From Chloroflexota bacterium (GTDB taxonomy: Bacteria; Chloroflexota; Anaerolineae; UBA2200), in NCBI GenBank assembly GCA_014360905.1, contig JACIWW010000008.1, positions 38,848-102,847 of the forward strand: a stretch of 64,000 bases of DNA, given 5' to 3'. Below the pieces are notes generated by a model that saw nothing but the letters and a program-made list of their open reading frames with translations, had not been told where the DNA came from and made no database searches. Every line of letters begins with the position of its first letter. Position 1 is the first letter of the stretch. The position numbers were made by a program, and so were the translations under genes. Below, one piece after another: positions 1 to 6,547 of the stretch.

Positions 1-2
1 TG

Positions 3-929
3 GCAGATGCTGCTGTCAAAGGGACAGCCATTGAATTGGCTGTGCCGTTCAAAAACCTAACAGATTTGGAGGCAGGCGATCGGATCAATCTGTACGTTGT
101 CGTGAGTCGAGCGCTGACAGACATTGATGCAGCACCACTGGGTGGTCCAGCTTTGCTTGTTGTGCCCGATATCAGCGCTATCACACCCATTCTCGTCATT
201 GACGATCCTGAACACGATGACTATGGCCCAGGAAGTTACACCTATCCTACCGATGGCGTGTTCTTGGCGCAGTGCTTCGATGGCAAGCAATTTGTTGTCG
301 GCTACGATGAGAACAACCTCGTACTCATCTTCTCCATGTATGGCCCTGTTGCCAACCCTTGGGGTTCTGCCGTCAATTTGTCCGTGCAAGCATTCGATGT
401 CTACATAGATATGGACCACCAATCTGGTTCAGGGCGACGGTTGCTGTTGCCTGGACGCAATGCTGCCGTTTCCAGCGAGGATGCCTGGGACTATGCGGTA
501 TGGGTAGAAGGCTGGACACCGGGAGTCTTCAAACTGGATGCAAAGGGCAACCCCCAGAAAGTAGATGTTTCCATGAAGATTGTTGTGGATCCTCCGGGCA
601 GGAAGGTTACCGTACGTGTGCCCAAGAATGCATTCAGTAGCTGGGAGCCGCAGAGGTGGGGTTACTTAGCTGTTGTACTTGGTCAGGAGGGATATCCGGC
701 TGCTGGGGTATGGCGCGTGCGCGACGTGGAAGCACAGAGTGCACAGTGGCGTTTCGGTGGAGCTCCGGCTGATACCAATCACACGCGTATCATTGATGTT
801 TTCTTGCCTGCTGGAGCCTCTCCAACCCAAGAAGAATTGCTGAGCCAATACCCCGCTTCGCAGGAAAAGGATATGGACAAGCTCACACCGGACGATTTTG
901 CACTACTCCCTGTGTTACGTGTGCAATAA
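3..929 (+). CDS. C-terminal part of a secreted carbohydrate-active protein (glucodextranase-type C-terminal domain), 5' truncated by window edge
   Basis: The frame is open from base 3 without a stop, so the gene starts left of the window; the internal TTG at 36 is probably not a start. The visible part resembles the DOMON-like C-terminal domain found on glucodextranases and large GH57/GH15 amylolytic proteins: a D-P-x-x-D-D-Y-G-P-G-x-Y-x-Y-P block (about residue 68), then a D-x-Y-I-D stretch, L-L-P-G-R-N and a W-D-Y-A segment. In those proteins the module is extracellular and thought to bind polysaccharide or the cell surface. No catalytic motif is visible here, so the enzymatic identity lies upstream. 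A strong hairpin terminator follows the stop. Confidence 0.7.
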   Translation, partial: ADAAVKGTAIELAVPFKNLTDLEAGDRINLYVVVSRALTDIDAAPLGGPALLVVPDISAITPILVIDDPEHDDYGPGSYTYPTDGVFLAQCFDGKQFVVGYDENNLVLIFSMYGPVANPWGSAVNLSVQAFDVYIDMDHQSGSGRRLLLPGRNAAVSSEDAWDYAVWVEGWTPGVFKLDAKGNPQKVDVSMKIVVDPPGRKVTVRVPKNAFSSWEPQRWGYLAVVLGQEGYPAAGVWRVRDVEAQSAQWRFGGAPADTNHTRIIDVFLPAGASPTQEELLSQYPASQEKDMDKLTPDDFALLPVLRVQ

Positions 930-940
930 GCCAGTTGAAG

Positions 941-981
941 AAGAACAAGGGCGAGAGCAATCTCTTCGCCCTTGTTCTTTT
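941..981. terminator. Bidirectional intrinsic terminator
   Basis: A 14-bp perfect stem (941-954 with 966-979) is followed by T residues on the plus strand and has A residues on its other side, so it can end both the plus-strand gene before it and the minus-strand ABC operon that converges on it. Confidence 0.85.
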
Positions 982-989
982 GTGCCTAA

Positions 990-1727
990 CTAATCCTCCA
1001 AGATCAGCCGTCTCCGCTGGAAGCGGGCAATGCCAATTGCTAATAAGATAATGTCCAAAGCCAGCGTTACCAGGCCTACTACAATGCCTACGAGGTTCAA
1101 GTTCGCAGTGCTCAGTATCTGCAGCAGAGTATCCTTGGCTGAAGCCGGCAGGGCTTGCAACAATAGCGGGCCACCGACGAAAAGCACTAGCGTGGCAACG
1201 CTGAACACTTGCGCTGCTGCACGGGCAGTGGGCGCCCGCAGCGAGATGAAAACGCCAATTGTTGCAATGAACAGACTGCTTAGGATGGTCCCGAACACGA
1301 TCATGATCAAGACCGCACCGGGGTAAAAGAAGGGGCGACTAGTCCCCCTGGCCACATTCAGAGCAATTAGACTGAGCAACATAGAGGCCCAGACTATAGT
1401 AATGCTGTAGATGACGCAGGCAAGTACCTTGCCCAGGAAGATGTCTCGGTCGGAAAGTCTGGTGGCAAGTAGCGTTTCCAAGGTGTGGCGTTCCCTCTCT
1501 CCCGCGAAGCTATCCGCAACTGCTCCGCCTGCCAGGATAAAGGGCAGCACAATGGAGAAAATTCCTGCCAGTGGGCTGTTGACCCAGGCTTCGCGCTCCT
1601 GTAATGGCAGGATAACGCCAAATACGAGCAACAGGGGCAGGTAGGAAAGCAAGCGCGAGCGCATCCCGCCTCTGGCATGCCACAGTTCTTTTAGTTCCTT
1701 CCACACGATCGTCATAATATCTTCCAT
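990..1727 (-). CDS. ABC-2 type exporter permease
   Basis: 245 aa with about six hydrophobic segments and the cytoplasmic G-E-R-E-R-H-T-L-E-T-L-L motif (about residues 76-87) typical of ABC-2/NatB-like permeases. It is the membrane half of an exporter whose ATPase is encoded immediately upstream (stop at 1730-1732, two bases before this ATG), with a GGGAG ribosome binding site inside the end of the ATPase gene, so the two are translationally linked. The substrate cannot be inferred; such pairs export peptides, ions or antimicrobials. Last gene of the minus-strand cassette that begins with the XRE regulator. Confidence 0.85.
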   Translation of the reverse strand: MEDIMTIVWKELKELWHARGGMRSRLLSYLPLLLVFGVILPLQEREAWVNSPLAGIFSIVLPFILAGGAVADSFAGERERHTLETLLATRLSDRDIFLGKVLACVIYSITIVWASMLLSLIALNVARGTSRPFFYPGAVLIMIVFGTILSSLFIATIGVFISLRAPTARAAAQVFSVATLVLFVGGPLLLQALPASAKDTLLQILSTANLNLVGIVVGLVTLALDIILLAIGIARFQRRRLILED

Positions 1728-1729
1728 AG

Positions 1730-2674
1730 TTACATTGCTCCCAATTCTTGTTCTTCTTGCATGAGCGTGACAAAAGCCTCTTCCAGGCTGCCGCGACCTT
1801 TGCGCACTTCCTCCACTTCAGCTCCCTCGCTGACCAGCAAACTGATCAAAGGCGCTGTCTCTGCGCCTGGTTCGAGTTCTACCTGCAAATGATCCGCATG
1901 CAGAAATACAGAGGACACTTTGGATAGGGCGCGCAGTGCCTCGACCGCACTGGTGCTAAAACCACGTCCGTAAATTGCAACCGTTGGCTTGCCTGTGCGT
2001 GCTCGCAATTCTTCTGGGGTGCCCATCGCAATGAGTTGCCCCTGCCGGATGACACCGACCATATCGCATATCTTCTCCGCCTCAGCCAGATTGTGCGTGG
2101 TCAGAAAGACGGTCGTCCCTTCCTTTCGCGCTAGGTTCTGAATGTCCTCGCGTAGAGCGACAGCCGCGACCGGGTCTAAACCCGCTGATGGTTCGTCCAA
2201 GAAAACTAGGCTAGGCCGGTGCAGCAGGGCACGAGCGATTGCGACTTTCTGTCTCATGCCCTTGGATAGCTTGGTGATGTCTGCGTTGCGCCATTCCCAT
2301 ATGCCTAGATGCTCCAGAAGTTCTCGAATGCGTGCCTGGCGAACTTTCTTGTCCAGGTGATAGATGCGACCAAAGAATTCCAGATTATCCAAAACGGTCA
2401 AACGCTGATACAAACCATCGTGTTCAAGCAGAACGCCGCTGTGCGCACGGATTGCATCGGCCTGAGTAGCAACATCATATCCCAACACTGTTGCCGAACC
2501 ACCGCTTAGCTCTAGAAGACCTAGCAGCAGACGCAAAGTCGTGGTCTTGCCTGCACCGTTGGGCCCCAGGAAGCCGAAGATGGTCCCGCTTAGCACCTGT
2601 AACGATACCCGGTTCACCGCGCAGAGGCTATCAAAATAGTGCGTTATCTCTCTGGTCTCAATGGCATATGTCAT
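1730..2674 (-). CDS. ABC transporter ATP-binding protein (ABC-2 exporter)
   Basis: 314 aa cytoplasmic ATPase. Walker A G-P-N-G-A-G-K-T-T-T near residue 38, signature L-S-K-G-M-R-Q-K near 138, Walker B L-V-F-L-D-E-P-S-A-G-L-D near 157 and the H-loop T-T-H-N-L-A-E-A-E. A C-terminal extension of about 80 aa after the nucleotide-binding fold is usual in CcmA/NatA-like members. It energises the permease encoded just downstream. Start ATG has AAAGGA seven bases upstream. Confidence 0.92.
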   Translation of the reverse strand: MTYAIETREITHYFDSLCAVNRVSLQVLSGTIFGFLGPNGAGKTTTLRLLLGLLELSGGSATVLGYDVATQADAIRAHSGVLLEHDGLYQRLTVLDNLEFFGRIYHLDKKVRQARIRELLEHLGIWEWRNADITKLSKGMRQKVAIARALLHRPSLVFLDEPSAGLDPVAAVALREDIQNLARKEGTTVFLTTHNLAEAEKICDMVGVIRQGQLIAMGTPEELRARTGKPTVAIYGRGFSTSAVEALRALSKVSSVFLHADHLQVELEPGAETAPLISLLVSEGAEVEEVRKGRGSLEEAFVTLMQEEQELGAM

Positions 2675-2691
2675 TCTGTTTTCCTTTCACT

Positions 2692-3087
2692 CTACGCTTG
2701 GCGATGTAGCCACAAACTGGCTATAAACTGTGTGATGAGTCCAATGGCCATGATCAGGCTGACCTGCTCGATAGATAACACATCCTGGCTATGCAGAGCA
2801 GCCCAGATGATTACCGCAGCCATGAGGACAACCAGAACAGAAAAGCCATAGGATGCTGCTTTGAGCGAGATGGTTTGTTCCCGCTCATCATGCTCTAGAG
2901 GCGAGAGGGGCCTATCGTCGCGAATCACATAACGGCCACTGTAAGGCAGCCAGAGGTAAAGCCCAGTCATCAGCAAGACGCCGAACAAAATAATCTCGCG
3001 GCGTGCTTTTAACAGGATCATCAACCCTATCCAGGCTAAGATAAGCATCCCTCTGGTAATGTAGTACCAGTACAGTCCTTTTCGCAT
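2692..3087 (-). CDS. Small membrane protein of unknown function (DUF2178-like arrangement)
   Basis: 131 aa with four likely transmembrane helices in two pairs separated by a charged loop (R-D-D-R-P-L-S-P-L-E-H-D-E-R). I chose the second ATG (3087), which directly follows the stop of the regulator gene and has GGAG at correct spacing; an ATG six codons upstream overlaps the regulator. Small four-helix proteins with a D-E-R-E loop commonly follow short XRE regulators. The function is unknown; the position between a regulator and an exporter suggests a role in sensing or in the same stress response. Confidence 0.7.
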   Translation of the reverse strand: MRKGLYWYYITRGMLILAWIGLMILLKARREIILFGVLLMTGLYLWLPYSGRYVIRDDRPLSPLEHDEREQTISLKAASYGFSVLVVLMAAVIIWAALHSQDVLSIEQVSLIMAIGLITQFIASLWLHRQA

Positions 3088-3088
3088 C

Positions 3089-3313
3089 TTATACTCCTTC
3101 CACATCCTCCTCGTCTTCCAGCCAGAAGGCTTCCTCTAACGGCACCTGCAGCACATGAGCAATGCGCAATGCCAGAAATACAGAAGGGAAATAGTTCCCT
3201 TTCTCGATGGACAAGATTGTCTGACGGGTAACCCCAACCGCTTGGGCCAATTGTTCCTGCGTCAAGTCATGCCGTGCGCGTAATTCCCTTAAGCGATTAC
3301 ATAAACGAGCCAT
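3089..3313 (-). CDS. XRE-family helix-turn-helix regulator (short, YozG-like)
   Basis: 74 aa, almost entirely one HTH_3 domain: R-L-R-E-L-R, then L-T-Q-E-Q-L-A-Q-A-V-G-V-T-R-Q-T-I and I-E-K-G-N-Y-x-P-S. Two in-frame starts lie upstream (GTG 3325, ATG 3319); ATG 3313 was chosen because GGAG sits six bases before it and family members begin at this point. First gene of the cassette regulator, membrane protein, ATPase, permease; likely to control it, and itself, from the promoter at 3365-3393. Confidence 0.85.
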   Translation of the reverse strand: MARLCNRLRELRARHDLTQEQLAQAVGVTRQTILSIEKGNYFPSVFLALRIAHVLQVPLEEAFWLEDEEDVEGV

Positions 3314-3364
3314 TTCCATCTCCACAATATCACTGCCATGTCATATAGCAATAGAGATGGCATA

Positions 3365-3393
3365 ATTGTACATTAAATTTTACTTTTTGTCAA
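3365..3393 (-). promoter_or_regulatory. Sigma70-type promoter of the XRE/ABC cassette
   Basis: Reading the minus strand: TTGACA (3388-3393), 17-bp AT-rich spacer, TACAAT (3365-3370). A second TTGACA lies about 25 bp upstream. The predicted start of transcription is about 45 bases before the regulator ATG. Confidence 0.75.
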
Positions 3394-3466
3394 ATTTACT
3401 TTACTTGATTGGTTGTCAAGGATTGGGTTAAAGCCTTACTCGTTGGTTGTACGAAGCATCTTTTGC

Positions 3467-3495
3467 TTGCTGAAAGGCAAGAATAGTGATATAAT
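3467..3495 (+). promoter_or_regulatory. Promoter of efp-epmA
   Basis: TTGCTG (3467-3472), 17-bp spacer, perfect TATAAT (3490-3495), about 50 bases before the efp ATG. Confidence 0.7.
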
Positions 3496-3543
3496 AAACC
3501 TTGTGCAATTCATTGACTTATTCTGTAGTGGAGTTATAGGCAT

Positions 3544-4107
3544 ATGTACACAGTTTCAGATTTGCGCAAAGGACTGACTATCACTATTGATGACGAACCG
3601 TATATCGTGATCGCATTCGAGTTCACCAAACCAGGTAAGGGACAAGCGCTCTACCGCACCCGCCTGCGCAACATGGTGAATGGAACGATTATTGACCGTA
3701 CCTACCGCTCAGGCGATACACTGGAGCCTGCCGCGCTGGAACAGCGAAGCATGCAGTACCTGTACCACGAAGGCGGCGTGTACCACTTCATGGATACTCA
3801 AACGTATGAGCAGTTTGGCATCAGCGAAGAAGCACTGGGGGATGCGAAGAACTATCTGATTGACAATCTCACGGTGGATGTGCTCTTCTTCCGTGGGGAA
3901 CCTATCGGGGTTAATGTCCCTAATTTTGTCAATCTGCGCGTGGTGAAATCTGCGCCTTGGGCAAAAGGGGATACCTCTAGTTCCGATATGAAAACCGTCA
4001 CCGTGGAAACGGGATACGAGCTCCGCGTTCCTCCTTTTGTTAACGAAGGCGATCTGATTCAGATTGACACCAGGACAGGCACGTACGTGACCAGGGTCAA
4101 GGAGTAG
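3544..4107 (+). CDS. efp: Elongation factor P
   Basis: 187 aa, the usual EF-P length, with the three OB/KOW-like domains. EF-P binds between the P and E sites of the ribosome and relieves stalling at consecutive prolines. The modification loop is visible near residue 30 as K-P-G-K-G-Q-A-L; the second Lys is the residue that is beta-lysylated in the E. coli type. The gene directly downstream encodes the matching EpmA-like ligase. The end carries the C-terminal domain with G-D-x-I-x-I-D-T-R-T-G-x-Y. Confidence 0.97.
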   Translation: MYTVSDLRKGLTITIDDEPYIVIAFEFTKPGKGQALYRTRLRNMVNGTIIDRTYRSGDTLEPAALEQRSMQYLYHEGGVYHFMDTQTYEQFGISEEALGDAKNYLIDNLTVDVLFFRGEPIGVNVPNFVNLRVVKSAPWAKGDTSSSDMKTVTVETGYELRVPPFVNEGDLIQIDTRTGTYVTRVKE

Positions 4108-4111
4108 CACG

Positions 4112-5029
4112 TTGAACTGGCGGTTGGCCAGTCGCAAGAGAGCGCTCGTGATACGAGCCGCCGTTCTACAGGCGATCCGAGAATTTTTCATCGCTCGTGG
4201 CTATCTGGAGGTGGAAACGCCACAGCGTATCCCTGCTCCAGCCCCCGAAGCACATATTGATGCCATTCCCGCTGACGGTTGGTTTCTACAGACTTCTCCT
4301 GAGCTATGCATGAAACGTCTGTTGGCGGCTGGCTATCCTCGTATCTTTCAAATCTGCCATTGCTGGCGGGAAGGGGAAAGAGGCAGCCGTCACATCCCCG
4401 AGTTCACCATGCTGGAGTGGTATTGTGCCGGCAGCGACTACCATGGCCTAATGGATGAATGCGAGGCGCTAATTCAGAGCGTGGCACGCAGAATGGGTTA
4501 TGGGGATAAACTCGTTTACCAAGGGAAAGAGGTGGAGTTGAGTAGCCCATGGCCCCGGCTCTCGGTCGAAGAGTCCTTTTCCCGTTATGCAAAGGTTTCC
4601 ATGGCCCAAGCTTTGGAATGTGATCTATTCGATGAGATCATGGTGCGAGACATCGAGCCTCACTTAGGAGTTAGCCAGCCTGCTTTCCTCTACGACTATC
4701 CGGCGACGAGAGGAGCGCTAGCACATTTGCGCCCTGATAAACCCTCCGTAGCCGAACGCTTCGAGCTCTACATCGCTGGACTGGAACTAGCCAATGGATT
4801 CTCTGAGTTGACGGATGCCGCGGAACAGCGAGCGCGTTTTCTACGGGATGAAACTTACCGCCGTTCGCTGGGGAAACGCCCTTATCCTATCCCGGAAAAG
4901 TTCCTTGCCGAATTGGGGGAAATGCCCCCATCGGCCGGCATAGCCTTGGGGATAGATAGGCTGGTCATGCTATTCGTAGATGCAGCCTCTATTGATGAGG
5001 TAGTGGCATTCACGCCAGAGGAGCTGTGA
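4112..5029 (+). CDS. epmA: EF-P--(R)-beta-lysine ligase (EpmA/GenX/PoxA)
   Basis: 305 aa class II lysyl-tRNA-synthetase catalytic core without an anticodon-binding domain, the hallmark of EpmA. Visible motifs: R-G-Y-L-E-V-E-T-P (motif 1), F-Q-I-C-H-C-W-R-E-G-E (motif 2 region), E-F-T-M-L-E-W-Y, and the C-terminal G-I-A-L-G-I-D-R-L-V-M-L (motif 3). The start is TTG at 4112, four bases after the efp stop; AAGGAG at 4099-4104 lies inside the last efp codons, so the two are translationally coupled. EpmA attaches beta-lysine to EF-P. EpmB, the lysine 2,3-aminomutase that makes the substrate, is not in this window. Confidence 0.93.
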   Translation: MNWRLASRKRALVIRAAVLQAIREFFIARGYLEVETPQRIPAPAPEAHIDAIPADGWFLQTSPELCMKRLLAAGYPRIFQICHCWREGERGSRHIPEFTMLEWYCAGSDYHGLMDECEALIQSVARRMGYGDKLVYQGKEVELSSPWPRLSVEESFSRYAKVSMAQALECDLFDEIMVRDIEPHLGVSQPAFLYDYPATRGALAHLRPDKPSVAERFELYIAGLELANGFSELTDAAEQRARFLRDETYRRSLGKRPYPIPEKFLAELGEMPPSAGIALGIDRLVMLFVDAASIDEVVAFTPEEL

Positions 5030-5058
5030 AGGCTATGCTCCGTGCCGAACTCAAGGCG

Positions 5059-5769
5059 CTATATCTGATCTCCTTCTCTTGCTTGCGGATGGCTTCCCGA
5101 CTGTGAAAACATTACGTTTCGGTAGTGATCGCACAGTTCTCGCAACGCGCATCGTTCACAGCGTGGGCGACGTGCTTGGCAAACCTCGCGGCCGTGGCGG
5201 ATTATATTAAGGTGGAAGGTATAGTACGTCTCCTGTGGCAGCAGGGTTTCCAATAGTTCGTGTGCTTTCTCGCGTGAAGCGCTTGCTGGGATCAGACCAA
5301 GGCGTCTGGTGACACGGTGGATATGCGTATCCACGGGGAAAGCTGGCATATCTAGAGAAAAGAGCAGGATAATGGCTGCTGTCTTGGGACCAATGCCATT
5401 CATGGTAGTAAGCCATTGTTTTGCTTCTTCGACCCTCATCTGACGCAGGAAATCCAAGCTCAGTTTGCCCTGCCTCTCCGTGATGTACCGCAAGGCTTGC
5501 TGGATGCGCGGAGCTTTCTTTTGGCTCAGTCCAGCGATCTGAATTGCCTCCATCACTTCTTCAACTGGTGCATCACGGACCTGCTCCCAGGTAGGAAAAC
5601 GCAGTCGTAGGGCGCTAAAAGCTTTATCGCGCAATACATCATTGGTATTCTGACTAAGGATGGTAGAGACCAACTGGGCAATGGGGTCTAGGTGCTGCTT
5701 TTGGGGACGCTCACCATAAAGCTGTACCAAGCGCTGATGCACTTCGAGTGTTTTCTCTTGGGGCTCCAT
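5059..5769 (-). CDS. nth: Endonuclease III (DNA glycosylase/AP lyase)
   Basis: 236 aa base-excision repair enzyme for oxidised pyrimidines. The HhH motif and catalytic Lys are in N-G-I-G-P-K-T-A-A, the catalytic Asp in P-V-D-T-H-I-H-R-V, and the C-terminal [4Fe-4S] cluster has the C-x6-C-x2-C-x5-C spacing (C-Q-A-R-R-P-R-C-E-R-C-A-L-R-E-L-C). Slightly longer than E. coli Nth because of a short C-terminal tail. It follows the MarR gene by 21 bases on the same strand and is probably transcribed from the MarR promoter. Confidence 0.93.
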   Translation of the reverse strand: MEPQEKTLEVHQRLVQLYGERPQKQHLDPIAQLVSTILSQNTNDVLRDKAFSALRLRFPTWEQVRDAPVEEVMEAIQIAGLSQKKAPRIQQALRYITERQGKLSLDFLRQMRVEEAKQWLTTMNGIGPKTAAIILLFSLDMPAFPVDTHIHRVTRRLGLIPASASREKAHELLETLLPQETYYTFHLNIIRHGREVCQARRPRCERCALRELCDHYRNVMFSQSGSHPQAREGDQI

Positions 5770-5790
5770 GATCTGTCGTAGAACCTTCGT

Positions 5791-6321
5791 TTATTCTGGA
5801 GTGGGGCTGTGTGAGGCAAGCTCTTGCTGCAATACCTCTTCACCATATTCAAGCTGGAAGGCTTCCAAATAGGCTTTGAGCAGCCGCAGCAATTCCCTGG
5901 CGTCCTCTTGGGAAAGGCGCATCAGTGTCTCGCGCAGGCGCTTTTCGCGGCTGCCACGTACCTTATCCAGTAAATCCAGCCCTGCGGGAGTTAACTCTAC
6001 CAGAACTTGGCGCCGATCGTGTGCACTGCGTCTCCGTTTTACCAACCCCATCTTCACCAGGCGACCGACAATACCAGTCACAGTGGCACAATGCTGTAAA
6101 GTGTCATAGGCCAATGTGCTCATGGTAGGGTTCTCGCCATGGGACTGAATAGAGCGCAGCACAAAAAACTGTGGTGGAGTAAGACCAAAACTATCTAGGT
6201 CCTGTGCAAAACGTCGTTGTTCTAGCCACCCAACGCGCAAGATCAATTGCTCAATGCTCGCTAGCTGTTTCAGGAGATCCTGCTTTTCCAATGCGCTCCT
6301 CTTATCAAGTAGAGAATTCAT
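5791..6321 (-). CDS. MarR-family transcriptional regulator
   Basis: 176 aa winged-helix regulator. The DNA-binding core includes L-T-P-P-Q-F-F-V-L-R-S-I, the recognition helix region ending G-I-V-G-R-L-V-K-M-G-L-V-K-R, and the wing D-R-R-Q-V-L-V-E-L-T-P-A-G. An in-frame GTG at 6354 lies upstream of the predicted transcription start, so ATG 6321 was taken as the start, giving a very short leader without a clear Shine-Dalgarno. A perfect 9-1-9 palindrome overlaps its -10, pointing to autorepression. Co-directional with nth; the divergent neighbour is the HlyD-PCMT gene. The ligand is unknown. Confidence 0.88.
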   Translation of the reverse strand: MNSLLDKRSALEKQDLLKQLASIEQLILRVGWLEQRRFAQDLDSFGLTPPQFFVLRSIQSHGENPTMSTLAYDTLQHCATVTGIVGRLVKMGLVKRRRSAHDRRQVLVELTPAGLDLLDKVRGSREKRLRETLMRLSQEDARELLRLLKAYLEAFQLEYGEEVLQQELASHSPTPE

Positions 6322-6329
6322 CAATTGGT

Positions 6330-6348
6330 TATTTAGCAATGCTAAATA
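6330..6348. promoter_or_regulatory. Palindromic operator overlapping the MarR promoter
   Basis: TATTTAGCA-A-TGCTAAATA is a perfect inverted repeat (9 bp arms, 1-bp centre) covering part of the -10 box and the expected +1 of the marR promoter. The size and position are typical of MarR dimer sites, so negative autoregulation is the simplest reading. Confidence 0.75.
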
Positions 6349-6373
6349 TATCACAGGTATGCAGGTTTGTCAA
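6345..6373 (-). promoter_or_regulatory. Promoter of marR-nth
   Basis: On the minus strand: TTGACA (6368-6373), 17-bp spacer, TATATT (6345-6350). The overlap with the palindrome at 6330-6348 supports repression by the encoded MarR protein. Confidence 0.85.
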
Positions 6374-6454
6374 GCAGCGCGATAAAAGCACTTTCATGGT
6401 CTTGCCCCCTTGTTATGATGATTCACACAAGAACGGGTATAAGATCTACTCGGT

Positions 6455-6483
6455 TTGACAGGCACCCGAAACCGAGGTAATCT
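6455..6483 (+). promoter_or_regulatory. Promoter of the HlyD-PCMT gene
   Basis: TTGACA (6455-6460), 17-bp spacer, TAATCT (6478-6483), about 65 bases before the chosen ATG. No copy of the MarR palindrome is seen here. Confidence 0.65.
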
Positions 6484-6547
6484 ACTATCGGTGCGGATCA
6501 GAGTGGCATGAAATCTCCATCGCAGCGTGGGAGAGGGAAAGTTGAGC

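Noticed and set aside
6321..6354. Longer MarR start at GTG 6354
   Set aside because: It is upstream of the predicted +1 and would lie within the operator and -10 box.
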